From the NCBI RefSeq assembly GCF_027595985.1, contig NC_073304.1:221688500-221752499 (forward strand): a stretch of 64,000 nt of DNA, given 5' to 3'. The notes under the pieces were generated by a model. It did no database searches and was not told the DNA's origin. It was given only the letters and a program-made list of their open reading frames with translations. This document shows, one piece after another, positions 22,001-30,249 of this stretch (the first letter of the stretch is position 1; each line of letters starts with the position of its first letter). The position numbers and the translations under genes are program-made. The DNA comes from Sorex araneus (taxonomy: Eukaryota > Chordata > Mammalia > Eulipotyphla > Soricidae).

Positions 22001-23277
22001 GTCACACCCAGCGATGCACAGGAGTTACTCCTGGCTTTGCACTCAGGAATTACCTCTGGCAGTGCTGGGGGACCATATGGGATGCTGGGAATCAAACCCG
22101 GGTTGGCGGGCAAGGCAAATGCCCTACCCACTGTGCTATCACTCCAGCCCTTCAAACGTTTCTTTCTTTCTTTCTTTCTTTTTTTTTGGCTTTTTGGGTC
22201 ATACCTAGCAATGCACAGGGGCCACTCCTGGCTCTGCACTCAGGAATTACCCCTGGCGGTACTCAGGGGACCATATGGGATGCTGGGAATCGAAGTGGGT
22301 CGGCCTCGTGCAAGGCAAACGCCCTACCCGCTGTGCTATCGCTCCAGCCCCCCTTCAAACGTTTCTAAATAAGTTTCAATAAAAACGTTCTAGTGGGGCT
22401 GGAGCGATAGCACAGTGGGTAAGGCGTTTGCCTTGCACACGGCCAACCCGGGTTCGATTCCCAGCATCCCATATGGTCCCCTGAGCACCGCCAGGGTTGG
22501 CTCCTGAGTGCAGAGCCAGGAGTGAGCCCTCTGCATCGCTGGGTGCGACCCAAAAAGAAATAAATAAATGACATCTTTTATATTATCACAACTCGAAAAA
22601 TAATCATTCAAGCTATAGCCTGAAGGGAGTAGGAGGGAACTCAAAGACCTGCACACGGTGTCTGCCAACCATGCTCCTGTTCTCACCACCCTCCCTGGCA
22701 AGGGAGCCCCAGCCCCTGAAATTCACACCCGGTTCCTGTCTGATCAGTTACAGTGAACTCGAGCAGCTGACAACCAGGAAACCACACATTTCCAATCAGC
22801 AATCCACCACCTCCCTCTTGTGAATAAAAAGGTGTAGAAGGATGACCAGGCTTTGAAAGAAAGTCCTCTCACCTGCAATCAGGCTAACAGGGAGGGGAGG
22901 TGGGAGAGGTGTCAACAGACCTAAGGCGAAACGGAACAAAAACAAGCCCTCACACCACCACCCAAACCAGCCATTTCCCCAAACAGAACTGGCACCTCGG
23001 TCGTTCCGTTTCGGATGGAGCAGCTGTGGCTCTGACCTTGCACCCCCAGTTTGTTTCAGCTTTGGGATCACGGCCCAGCAGTGCTCAGGAGTCACCCCCG
23101 ACGCGGCTCGGGGTGGCAGTGGGGGGCCCAGGTGCGGGACCGGAGGTCCTCCTGCAAAGCGCTCCTGCGTCCTCGGCCCCGCGCTCCCAGCCTCCCGTCC
23201 AGGAGTCACCTACCCGGGTGCGGGGCCCGGAGCCGACCCTCGGCCATCCCAACTCTCCGCCTCGGACCGCGCGTCGC
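6940..23277 (-). CDS. DBF4B: DBF4B (DBF4 zinc finger B; ASKL1/DRF1), CDC7 kinase activator
   Basis: DBF4B binds and activates the CDC7 kinase for DNA replication in S/M phase (established for the family). Eleven coding exons were assembled with GT-AG borders and consistent phases: 23214-23277, 20694-20836, 14898-15086, 13046-13096, 12540-12603, 11747-11820, 11415-11451, 10191-10236, 9289-9405, 7152-7248, 6940-7064. The N motif (BRCT-like) spans SGKSFYLDLPAG to EGFLSKEVTYMVSS. The CDC7-binding M motif includes APFLKVEDES and ELSFLGPKDASPFEA. The C motif is a DBF4-type zinc finger, CECC with HLQSARH supplying C-x2-C and H-x5-H. The poorly conserved C-terminal exon after 6940 could not be placed, so the lower limit is incomplete. 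An upstream 5' exon probably lies in the CpG island. The start appears shifted; see findings. Confidence 0.9.
7152..7248 (-). CDS. DBF4B: DBF4B exon, first half of DBF4 zinc finger
   Basis: 97 bp ending in RTGYCECCQQAFEELHG; contains the two zinc-binding cysteines. Acceptor CTTCTCCCCAG, donor GGG|GTGAGT. Confidence 0.94.
7510..7685 (-). mobile_element. Old SOR-type SINE
   Basis: Degraded body; the end CTCACCATCTCTCCGGCCCC is the complement of the SINE head. Lies in a DBF4B intron. Confidence 0.55.
7699..7875 (-). mobile_element. SOR-type SINE, full length
   Basis: T-rich start, CTTTTTGGGTCACACCCAGC and GCTATTGCTCCAGCCCC end. Flanked by TTGTGGGCTTT-like repeats. Confidence 0.9.
7948..8128 (-). 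mobile_element. SOR-type SINE, older
   Basis: Complete length but diverged; ends in ACTCTCACTCCAGCCCC. Confidence 0.85.
8129..9288. other. DBF4B intron, no recognised element
   Basis: Intron between the M-motif and zinc-finger exons. No conserved exon, RNA gene or clear repeat seen. Confidence 0.4.
9289..9405 (-). CDS. DBF4B: DBF4B exon, M motif part 2
   Basis: 117 bp with HQFKTFPELSFLGPKDASPF, the region used by DBF4 proteins to bind CDC7. Acceptor TTTTCTGTTGCAG, donor CCAG|GTGGGT. Confidence 0.94.
10191..10236 (-). CDS. DBF4B: DBF4B exon, M motif part 1
   Basis: 46 bp encoding VARLQAPFLKVEDES with split codons at both ends. Acceptor CTCCTCCTTGCAG, donor AGCAG|GTCAGT. Confidence 0.93.
10450..10567 (-). 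mobile_element. SOR-type SINE fragment, old
   Basis: AGTGCTCAGGGC, GGACCATAGG and GATCAAACCTGGGT survive; 3' part missing. Confidence 0.6.
11415..11451 (-). CDS. DBF4B: DBF4B micro-exon (GSCPAAESRTRK)
   Basis: 37 bp, 12 codons plus one base, too short for open-reading-frame scans. Acceptor CATCCCACATAG, donor AAAG|GTCAGT. Joins in frame to both neighbours and matches human GTCPAAESRTRK. Confidence 0.9.
11747..11820 (-). CDS. DBF4B: DBF4B exon (EMMARVQRL...GPRKRQ)
   Basis: Two bases plus 24 codons; donor CAG|GTCAGT. An earlier in-frame GTGAGG donor at 11773 would drop nine codons. The longer form was chosen because its basic tail aligns with the human KKQQPKKPE stretch. Confidence 0.8.
12282..12390 (-). 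mobile_element. SOR-type SINE fragment, old
   Basis: Diverged antisense piece with GGAACCATACGTGGTGCTT and GGGATCAAATCGAGGTC, in a DBF4B intron. Confidence 0.5.
12540..12603 (-). CDS. DBF4B: DBF4B exon (RAWGVRILHVD)
   Basis: 21 codons plus one base. Acceptor CTCGTTCCAG; donor GACG|GTACGG. The serine/glycine-rich stretch before RAWGVRILHVD is about eight residues shorter than in human as I recall it. Confidence 0.9.
13046..13096 (-). CDS. DBF4B: DBF4B small exon (APLSRGKELLRKAIRSQ)
   Basis: 51 bp, 17 codons, acceptor CCCCACCAG and donor CAG|GTGGGC. Corresponds to the PLSRGKELLQKAIRNQ stretch remembered for human. Confidence 0.92.
13402..13583 (+). mobile_element. SOR-type SINE, full length
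   Basis: Perfect box B GGTTCGATCCCCGG. Target duplication GAAATCTGACTGGC before and GAAATCTGACCGGC after, one mismatch, so fairly young. Confidence 0.95.
13983..14140 (+). mobile_element. SOR-type SINE, diverged
   Basis: Head GGGCCAGAGAGAGCACGGCGG, box B GGTTTGATCCC, truncated body. Confidence 0.8.
14145..14323 (+). mobile_element. SOR-type SINE, full length, young
   Basis: Near-consensus head, box B and A tail. Flanked by AGAATAAATAAGGCA duplications that include the tail of the SINE at 13983, so it inserted next to that copy later. Confidence 0.95.
14357..14560 (+). mobile_element. Two degraded SINE fragments
   Basis: Pieces at about 14365-14475 and 14485-14560 keep GAGCACCCCCAGGAAAGACC and a head-like GGACTGGGGATCTGG, followed by the purine tract. 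Confidence 0.4.
14566..14860. repeat. GGGA-rich polypurine tract
   Basis: A near-uninterrupted G/A strand starting with about 12 GGGA units then GGAAGG/GAGA variants. In the DBF4B transcript it is polypyrimidine and begins about 40 bases after the donor of exon 14898-15086. Confidence 0.9.
14898..15086 (-). CDS. DBF4B: DBF4B exon, BRCT-like N motif part 2
   Basis: 189 bp, 63 codons in phase 0. Begins VIEGFLSKEVTYMVSS after acceptor TTTCAG; ends at TCG|GTAAGG. A ~290-base polypyrimidine tract (as transcribed) lies just downstream in the intron. Confidence 0.93.
15178..15355 (-). mobile_element. SOR-type SINE, full length
   Basis: Long T run then GCCTTTTTAGGTCATACCCGG; ends CTATCACTCCAGCCCCC. 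CCAGAAC repeats flank it. Confidence 0.92.
15582..16082 (+). mobile_element. Three consecutive SOR-type SINEs
   Basis: Copies at 15582-15716, 15721-15898 and 15920-16079, all sense, progressively diverged, each with an A-rich end. They form a head-to-tail series in the DBF4B intron. Confidence 0.8.
16083..16610. other. DBF4B intron, nothing recognised
   Basis: Unique-looking intronic sequence; no exon or repeat call is supported. Confidence 0.35.
16612..16800 (+). mobile_element. SOR-type SINE, full length
   Basis: Ends in an (AATA)n-like tail rather than plain A. Flanks AAAACAGGAGTGTAG and AAAAGCAGGCGTATG look like a mutated target duplication. Confidence 0.9.
16829..17620 (+). mobile_element. 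Series of old SOR-type SINEs
   Basis: Sense copies at about 16829-16955, 16957-17129, 17187-17358, 17377-17520 and a head fragment at 17550-17620. Box B and CCCAGCAC-type bodies are recognisable but strongly diverged. Confidence 0.65.
17625..17748. repeat. CACA/CACATG low-complexity tract, part 1
   Basis: Irregular (CA)-rich repeats with CACATGCTCAC units; resumes after two SINEs at 18361. Confidence 0.85.
17749..17866 (-). mobile_element. SOR-type SINE, shortened
   Basis: TTTTGGGGCCATGCCTGGTG start and TCCTATCACCTCACTCC end, internally deleted. Confidence 0.75.
17873..18055 (-). mobile_element. SOR-type SINE, full length
   Basis: Flanked by TCACTCCTG(G)TTT direct repeats; inserted at the end of the preceding SINE. 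Confidence 0.92.
18126..18301 (-). mobile_element. SOR-type SINE, full length
   Basis: Clear target duplication GGAGCCTGAACTT on both sides. Confidence 0.94.
18361..18705. repeat. CACA/CACATG low-complexity tract, part 2
   Basis: Long imperfect run of CACACATG, CACTCACA and similar units, the same class as 17625-17748. Confidence 0.88.
18734..18917 (+). mobile_element. SOR-type SINE, full length
   Basis: Flanked by GAGATATGTGTA and GAGATACGTGTA. Confidence 0.93.
18920..19135 (+). mobile_element. LINE-1 3' fragment, old
   Basis: ACTAGTGACAATAGCCAGAA and CTGATCAATGCAACAAC resemble the L1 ORF2 end/3' region that is better preserved at 31930-32722. Confidence 0.55.
19156..19600 (+). mobile_element. 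Old SOR-type SINE plus fragment
   Basis: Copy at 19156-19325 with AGGTGTGGCCCC end, then a weak sense fragment at about 19458-19590. 19600-20060 holds no recognised feature. Confidence 0.6.
20072..20243 (-). mobile_element. SOR-type SINE
   Basis: TTTTTGGGTCACACTAGTGATG to ATCGCGCCGGCCTC; moderately diverged. Confidence 0.88.
20299..20482 (+). mobile_element. SOR-type SINE, full length
   Basis: CTGCTTTC direct repeats flank it. Confidence 0.92.
20510..20640 (-). mobile_element. SOR-type SINE, 3' truncated
   Basis: Ends about 50 bases from the donor of the DBF4B exon at 20694-20836. Confidence 0.7.
20694..20836 (-). CDS. DBF4B: DBF4B exon, BRCT-like N motif part 1
   Basis: 143 bp encoding GKCQRRSG, PFSGKSFYLDLPAG, and LTGTIQQLGG before the donor GTACGT. 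Acceptor CTCAAGTAG has a weak pyrimidine tract. Confidence 0.9.
21130..21312 (+). mobile_element. SOR-type SINE, older
   Basis: Flanked by AAACAAGTACAAGAA and AAACGAGTACAAGAA. Confidence 0.88.
21333..21511 (+). mobile_element. SOR-type SINE, full length
   Basis: Target duplication AGAATTTTCAAAGAG / AGAATGTTCAAAGAG. The segment 21512-21970 after it is intronic with nothing recognised. Confidence 0.94.
21972..22150 (-). mobile_element. SOR-type SINE, full length
   Basis: T-rich tail then GGGTCACACCCAGCG; ends CACTCCAGCCC. Confidence 0.92.
22163..22352 (-). mobile_element. SOR-type SINE with TTTC tail
   Basis: The antisense tail is (TTTC)4-5 then T9, a small-scale example of the tail expansion seen at 28729-30220. 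Confidence 0.92.
22396..22567 (+). mobile_element. SOR-type SINE, full length
   Basis: Near-consensus; tail AAATAAATAAAT. From 22570 to 23080 nothing further recognised. Confidence 0.93.
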
Positions 23278-23760
23278 CTGGGAAAAGGACAAAACGTCAA
23301 CTGCACCGGATCGGCAGCTTCTGATCCTCCATCCCCCACATCTCACACGGTCCCCGGCGGCTCCGGGGACAGCGAGCCCGTCCCAGGACCGCGCGCCTTC
23401 CGGGCACCCCGGCCCGGTCCTCCTGCCCCTGCTCCCGCCACCCCGGCCGCGCTCCCGCGCCCCTGCGCCCCACGCCCCGCGCCCCGCGCCACCGCTCCCG
23501 ATCCCGACCCCTACTCCGACCCTGCGCCCGCCCGGCCGCCGCAGCCTCCCGCCCCCGCACCTGCCCGAACTCCGTTCTCCTTCTCACGGTCTCGGCATCT
23601 CTCGGGCTCGTCCCGACCCGCAGACTCCCGCAGCGGTGCCGCGTCTACACCTCCGCTCTCAGCTCGCACGCGCCCGGCTCCGGTTTCAATTTCCTGCAGG
23701 CTCCACCCCCGAAATAAAGCCGTTGCCGCGAGACCACCGTACGGTGGTCCTAGGGGGACA
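23080..23760 (-). promoter_or_regulatory. DBF4B CpG island and probable promoter
   Basis: CpG-dense, TATA-less block upstream of and including the first recognised DBF4B exon. A non-coding or short first exon is likely within about 23580-23700, where a GTGAGA donor is seen, but this is not proven. The long open frames here on both strands come from base composition. Confidence 0.7.
23214..23277 (-). CDS. DBF4B: DBF4B exon with probable start codon
   Basis: Acceptor TTTTCCCAG|GCGACG and donor CCGG|GTAGGT. ATG at 23247-23245 in a strong Kozak context (GGGATGG) opens MAEGRLRAPHPG, which matches an internal methionine of the human protein as I recall it (MAESRLRAPDLG). Upstream sequence resembles the human N-terminus in a different frame. 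Confidence 0.75.
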
Positions 23761-25560
23761 ATTTTGACCCCTACGGTTTCCGTTTCGCGTTCATTCCTGC
23801 CAGTTTTGTTTGTTTGTTTGTTCGTTTGTTTGCCAGCCATTTGTTTCCGCAAAAGTTTTCCAGAAGAGGTGTTTCCGTTCCCCACTTCAGTCTTGACTTC
23901 ATTTAATTACATTGAGTCCTCGTTCTTCATTAAAGTTTTACTTGTTGCGGGTTAGTACAGCAGATAAGGCACTTGCCTGGCACGTGGCTGACCAGGGTTC
24001 TATCCCAGGCATCCCATACGGTCCTCCAAGCATCGCCTGGAGTAATTCCAAAGTGCAGAGCCAGGAGTGACCCCTGAGCATTTCTGGACTGAATGTAACC
24101 CAAAAACTAAGCTAAACTAAAATAGAATTAAAAAAAATAGTTCTACTTGTTCTGGGGACCAGAACTACCTACAAATGCAAACAGCAAGTAGGGTGTTTGG
24201 CTTGCATGTGACCCACCTGGGTTCGATCCCCAGCAGCCCATATAGTAGTCCCCCAAATACTGCTAGGGTGCTCCTTGAACAGAGACAGGGATAAGTCCTG
24301 AGCATCACTAGGCGTGACCCCAAAACAAAGTTGTACTTGTTTAGTCAACTATAACCCAAATCCCCACAACCTCTGGTTCCTTCACCGTCCTTGTATCCCA
24401 TTCTTAAAATAAGGGGACAGACTTTTCCCTCTTCAAATACTCTTTTGCTTCCATTCGTATCTGCTTTCACCTTGCTTCAGTAACTCTCCAATTGCCTTTG
24501 CTAGATCCAAGGCTGATTCACTTCCAATTTGTTGTGATTTGGTTTCTCCCAGGTTTCTCTTCCTTATTCACTCTCTTCCTAGAGTCTCTTTCAACTCCAC
24601 AGCTTCAAAATCCAGCTCTATGTTAATACCTGCAGTTTCTATCTTTGTTTGGATCACACCTGGCAGTGCTCAGGGATTACTCCTGGTTCTGCACTCAGGA
24701 ATCACTTCTGGCAGTGCTCAGGGGACCATGTGGGATGCCAGGGATGAAACCAGGGTTCTTCATTAAGAAGAAAGGCAAGCACTCCACCTGCTTCCTCTCT
24801 CTAAGGTCTCAGGTTTATTTTCTTCTTAGCACCTTCCACTAATAGAAATGATCTAATTCATCTATTTGTTATCACTGTCTCATCCCTGAGAATGAAGATC
24901 TATAAGGACAGCGTTGGGACTGAGAGATAGTACAGGAGTTAACTAGCCTGGCACACAGTTGATGCCTGTTCTATCCTGAACACCTACTGGGTATGCCTCC
25001 CAACCGCCTCCCAAGAGAAGAAGTGAGAATGAGAACCTTCTCTCTTTCACTCATTTATAGTAAAGATATTTGCTGAATCAACAAATCTCTCATACCTATA
25101 GCCTTTTTAATTTGTGAAATGAAGATATTATCTACAAAGCAGTGAAAGATTAAAGATGTATTCAACACAAACTGACCAGAAAAAAGGTAGATTTTGCTAC
25201 TTGGTAGAAATTTTTTTTGAATCACAGTCATTGTGTTTTCATAATTTTTCTAGATTTATGAGGGAAAGCGCTTAGAATTAAAAAGTTTCAGGGTATTTCA
25301 GGGCTCAGAATACAGATGATAAGGCACCTGCCCTTACAGGGTTAACATGGGTTTGATCCCTGGCACCTTATATATATAGATCTCTGAATCCTGCCAGGAA
25401 TGACCCCTGAGCACAGAACCAGGAGTAAGTCCTGAGTTCTGCCAGGTGCGGTCCAAAAACCAGAAAGGGAAAAAAGGGGGGGCATTTCAGTTCACCTCAC
25501 TGAAACAAGGGTTGATTTTCCACAATAAACTAATTCAGATGCAGGAAAAAACAAACAAAC
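23761..25560. other. Repeat-rich intergenic block with old SINEs
   Basis: Old SOR-type copies at about 23946-24132 (+), 24154-24331 (+), 24641-24805 (-), 24916-25015 (+) and 25298-25478 (+). Between them is AT-rich sequence with no recognised gene. This block marks the drop in GC content after the DBF4B CpG island. Confidence 0.6.
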
Positions 25561-25861
25561 AAACAGCTATTCACCTGAAAATGGGTTAATGAAGAATCAT
25601 AAAAGTGGCAGCACAAAGAGCATTCAAATGTGCTGAGTCTCACTAAAAGCCAGAGAAATGCAAATGAAATCTACCCCCTAAATGCCATCTTTCGCTTAGC
25701 AGACTGCCAAAGATTAATTTTTCTAGATTGTGCCAAATTGTCTTACAGAGGGGTTGTACTAGCCTTCTAGGTAAGGCAATTTGGCCCTATCTGTCAAATT
25801 GCAAATGTAAGTATCTGATCAGCAGTGATTCCCTTTCTAGGACTTAGTCTACAAGTGCACT

Positions 25862-26092
25862 GTAGCACTGTTGTCCTGCTGTTCATCGATTTGCTCGAGT
25901 GGGCACCAGTAACGTCCCCATTGTGAGACTTCTTGTTACTGTTTTTGGCATATCAAATACCCCACGGCTCCTTGCCAGGCTCTGCCGTGTGGGCAGGATA
26001 CTCTCGGTAGCTTACTGGGCTCTCTGAGAGGGATGGAGGAATTGAACCTAGGTGGAGGCAAATGCCCTACCCGCTGTGCTATCGCTCAGTCC
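25862..26092 (-). mobile_element. Second-type SINE (SOR head, different body)
   Basis: The tRNA-like head is as in SOR, but the body carries GCCAAAAACAGTAACAAG and TGGAGACGTTACTGGTGCC (complement seen here) and has no poly(A). Target duplication TAGTCTACAAGTGCACT at 25845 and TAGTCTACAAATACACT at 26093. Confidence 0.85.
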
Positions 26093-26111
26093 TAGTCTAC
26101 AAATACACTCA

Positions 26112-26282
26112 TGGGGCTGGAGCGATAGCACAGCGGGTAGGGCGTTTGCCTTGCACGAGGTCGACCGGGTTCGATTCCCAGCATCCCATATGGTCCCCTG
26201 AGCACCGCCAGGAGTGATTCCTGAGTGCACAGCCAGGAGTAACCCCTGTGCATCGCCAGGTGTGACCCAAAAAGAAAAAAAA
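26112..26282 (+). mobile_element. SOR-type SINE, full length, young
   Basis: Flanked by TACAAATACACTCA on both sides; inserted into the duplicated target of the preceding SINE. Confidence 0.95.
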
Positions 26283-26574
26283 ATACAAATACACTCACTC
26301 AAAAGCGGCCAGGACTCTGTAATAAAGACATCTTCTATAGCACTGTTAGCACTGGCATAAGAGGCAATCAAAATCTCAACCAGCAGCAGAAAACTATTCC
26401 AATAAGTGATGGTAAGACCGCTCAACTCTATGAGGTTATAAAAAGCAAAAAGATCTTCATATTTAAATATAGTATACACGTATAATTTTTTTTTTTTGGT
26501 GCTGGCCTCCAGCTCAGACCTCTTAGAGGCTAGCTCTGAAGCCTGATCTTAGTTCTGCTATGTGGATTTTAGTT

Positions 26575-26943
26575 TCTATTTATTTTGGGGTCACCTCCAG
26601 CTCTGTGCTGGAAGGTTACCATCAGTGGTGGTTGGGGGAATGATGTAGTGCTCAGGGAACCACGCAGTGCCAAGGACCAAGCCTGGTGGGCTGCATGCGA
26701 ATCAAGCACTTTTATCCCTGCGCTGGGCCTCTTCAGGCCCAGCAAAGTATTTATCAGAAAAAAATCTGTCTGGGGGCTTGAGTAACAAGAAGGTAAGGCA
26801 CGTACATGCGGCTGACCCCGTTTCAATTCCCTGCATCCCAAATAGTCCGGAGCCCAACAGGAATGATCCCTGGATGCAGAGCCAGGAATAAGCCTTGAGC
26901 ACTGCCAAGAATAGCCCAAAAACCAAAATAGTAAAAAAAAAAA
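26575..26943. mobile_element. Two old SOR-type SINEs
   Basis: Antisense copy about 26575-26720 and sense copy about 26770-26943, both strongly diverged. Confidence 0.6.
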
Positions 26944-27181
26944 TGTGTCAGAGAAATACCTATGAAATAACGGCACAGGAAAGCTGACAGATAATCAATA
27001 GATATATTCATTTCATAAAACATGAGTGCTTACAATGATCAAAATACTTTAAAACTAGTAATGAGTCTCTGAGCTTCACTTTGTGTAGCCTCCAAAACAA
27101 AATCCCCCCCAAAAACTAGTGATATAAGTGAATGGAAAAGAGCTGCCTTGTATCAATATGGGCACATTTTAAGAAAATCTT

Positions 27182-27424
27182 ATCACTGTCATCCTGTTGC
27201 TCATCAATTTGTTCGAGTGGGCACCAATAATGTCTCCATTATGAGATTTTTTTGTTACAGTTTTTGGCATATTGAATATGCCAATGGTAGTTTGCCAGGC
27301 TCTGCCATGCGGGCGAGATACTCTCAGTAGCTTGCTGGGCTCTTCGAGAGGGGTGGAAGAATCGAACCTGGGTCGACCGCATGCAAGGCAAACGCTCTAC
27401 TCGCTGTTCTATCACTCCAGCCCT
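27182..27424 (-). mobile_element. Second-type SINE (SOR head, different body)
   Basis: Same body as 25862-26092 (TTTTTGGCATATTGAATATG, GGGCACCAATAATGTCTCC). Ends in the SOR head complement TCTATCACTCCAGCCC. Confidence 0.85.
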
Positions 27425-27459
27425 TTTAAATGTTAATTTTTTAATATTTTAAAGGTATT

Positions 27460-27601
27460 TTTTTGTTTTATAGGCCAGTGGTAGTGCTCAGGGCTTACTC
27501 CTGGTTCTGTGCTCAGGTGACCATATGGGATGCTGGGAATGGAACTTGTTGGCTGCATGCAAAGCAGGCACCCTACTAGCTGTAGTATTGCTCTAAATCC
27601 T
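27460..27601 (-). mobile_element. SOR-type SINE, old
   Basis: AGTGCTCAGGGCTTACTCC and ATATGGGATGCTGGGAATGG preserved. Confidence 0.75.
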
Positions 27602-27619
27602 TTAAAAAATCTTTTAGAC

Positions 27620-27799
27620 GGGGCTGGAGCAATAGCACAGCGGGTAGGGCACTTGCCTTGCATGCAGCCTACCTGGGTTCGATTCCCAGCATCCCATATG
27701 GTCCCCCGAGCACCGCCAGAAGTAACTCTTGAGTGCATGAGCCAGGAGTAACCCCTGTGCATCACTGGTGTGACCCACAAAGCCAAAAAAAAAAAAAAG
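27620..27799 (+). mobile_element. SOR-type SINE, full length
   Basis: Flanks AATCTTTTAGA / AGACTTTTAGAG. Confidence 0.93.
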
Positions 27800-28347
27800 A
27801 CTTTTAGAGAACCCCCTCCCCCACCACTGCAGAGTGAAAAATCCAATATGCAAAAAAAAGTGATACATTGTTTGTCACTACAGGTGACTTTGGATACAAG
27901 TGTCAAAATATGTATTACAAATGTAGTGTTTCCTCTGAGTCTTAGGTGACAAGTACTGTGAGGGCCCCCTACCCCAATAGTACCAGATAAGGCACTTGCC
28001 TTGCATTCTGCTGAGTAATGGATGAGCATTAGCACCTCTGCCAGAAGCACTTACCATGATGGCCCTGCAGGTCCCCAGCACAAGGCCTGAGCAGCACCAC
28101 ACCCGCTGTGGGGGACTCTAGAGCCCCTGAGCAACGCTTGGGAGAACAACCCTCCCCTAACCACCACCACCAAATGGAGGCAGGAAAAAAGATGAACCCA
28201 CATTCCCGGATATCGGTTGCCTGGGGGGAGGAACATTAAGAAAATGTGATTGGAGAAAGGGCTTCAAGCAAACTTTATTTTTTGAAGGAAAAAAAGCAAG
28301 GTAAACAAAATACAACAAATAACTCAGCATATTTTGTGTGGGGGAGG

Positions 28348-28484
28348 TTGGGGGGAGGCGCACACCTGGTAATGCTCAGGGCTTACTCCTGGTGAGCTCA
28401 GGGGACCAAAAGTGGTGCTGGGATTGAACCTGGGTAGGCCACGTGCAAGGCACGTGCCTAACGCCTTTACCATCTTTCCTGCAC
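28348..28484 (-). mobile_element. SOR-type SINE, old
   Basis: Starts CGCACACCTGGTAATGC; shortened body. 27800-28347 holds only a doubtful SINE remnant at about 27980-28160. Confidence 0.65.
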
Positions 28485-28728
28485 GCACCATTTCAAACAA
28501 GCTAGGATTTCCTGAGTTCTCTGCCTAAGCCCGCCAGCCACCTCAGGTGTCTTTTCCCAGCTATTTTAGGCTTGTACAAGGAAGGGTACAAACATTATGT
28601 TTTGTTCTGTTTTGCTTTTTCCTTAACAATGTATCTCGAGTCTTGTTACATTTTAGTACAGGAAGAGCTTTTTCCATTTCAGGGGCTCCACCATACTTTC
28701 TTTGTGCTTTTTCTGGGTCAGCAGTCTT

Positions 28729-29225
<497 letters not shown>

Positions 29226-29691
29226 TGTTGGGGCTGGACTGAGCTATCAGGGCAAGCCCCTGTATACTGTACCGTGCTACGGACAGGAACATAGGGACCC
29301 ATGAAAATGGGTGAGACTTCTCGTGTGTCCTGACTGGTTTGGATGAAGCTGAACATTTTCCCCCTTCAAGCTGCCTTCAGAAAAATAATTTCAGAATACT
29401 GAAAAGAGCAGTTTTCCTTCTCTCACAGAAGCCTGGCTGGTCTTTGACATGCAGATGGTGTTAGCCAGGCCTGACCTTTGATATTGTAAATTGTAGATTT
29501 CAGGTGCAGGCCCAGCTTTTTGTCTTTGGGATGTAAATCCAGGTGCCTGTAGAAGGTTTCAGTTTCGGTTTTGTATCTTTTCCTTCTCAGTTCTGTATTC
29601 TTTTCCCGAGGCTATAGGCCTACCCATACAAGGAAACAATATGTTTCCATTGTCTCAATGTTCTCCCTGTAACATTTTTTGATGCCTTTGG

Positions 29692-29699
29692 TGACGTCA
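29692..29699 (+). promoter_or_regulatory. CRE-like site in LTR
   Basis: Palindromic TGACGTCA within the presumed U3 region, about 30 bases before the polyadenylation signal. Confidence 0.6.
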
Positions 29700-29730
29700 C
29701 TCTATTGCATCCTTTAGAGCTACCATGATC

Positions 29731-29736
29731 AATAAA
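29731..29736 (+). terminator. LTR polyadenylation signal
   Basis: AATAAA in CAATAAAAGG, expected in the R region of an LTR. Confidence 0.6.
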
Positions 29737-29857
29737 AGGAGGTCCACGAGGCCCTCTGCCTTTGCTAAGAGCCAGAGCGAGCCTTAGTCCTCCAATCAAT
29801 GCATTTCTTCCGCGTTCCTATCTCAGCGCCTCCGATTGCACGAACGTTCACGCAACA

Positions 29858-30069
<212 letters not shown>

Positions 30070-30220
30070 CCAGCGATGCTCAGGGTTTACTCCTGGCTCT
30101 GCACTCAGGAATGCAGAGCGATTCTGCGGTGTTCAGGGGACCATATGGGATGCTGGGAATTGAACCAGGGTCAGCGGAGTGCAAGGCAAACGCCCTACCC
30201 GTTGTGCTATCGCTCCAGCC
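30070..30220 (-). mobile_element. SOR-type SINE body with expanded tail
   Basis: Body and head complement (GCTATCGCTCCAGCC) are present. The 3' flank CAGCAGTCTT (30221-30230) reappears at 28719-28728, so the whole interval 28729-30220 behaves as one insertion. Confidence 0.9.
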
Positions 30221-30249
30221 CAGCAGTCTTGTTTCTATAGCCTCTTCCT

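Larger units (their letters stand above)
25560..26480 (+). mobile_element. Ancient LINE-1 (L1M-like) 3' segment hosting two SINEs
   Basis: GCCAGAGAAATGCAAATGAAA, CCCTTTCTAGGACTTAGTC and a degraded CCATCAATA-type stretch are in the usual L1 3' order. Continuity is broken by SINEs at 25862-26092 and 26112-26282, both with target duplications made from the L1 sequence. Confidence 0.6.
29226..29857. mobile_element. Solo LTR of an endogenous retrovirus
   Basis: A 632-bp block begins TGTTG and ends CAACA, the TG...CA inverted ends of a retroviral LTR. Near the 3' part are a CRE-like TGACGTCA (29692-29699) and AATAAA (29731-29736), fixing plus orientation. No internal gag, pro, pol or env sequence and no second LTR are present, so it is a solo LTR left by recombination. 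Family not identified; the layout suggests class II but this is inference. Target duplication cannot be read because both flanks are TTTC repeat. Confidence 0.8.

Noticed and set aside
22900-23955. 351-codon plus-strand frame over the DBF4B CpG island
   Set aside because: Composition artefact with no domain and opposite to the DBF4B exon.
29226-29857. Full provirus
   Set aside because: Single LTR with no internal region or second LTR.
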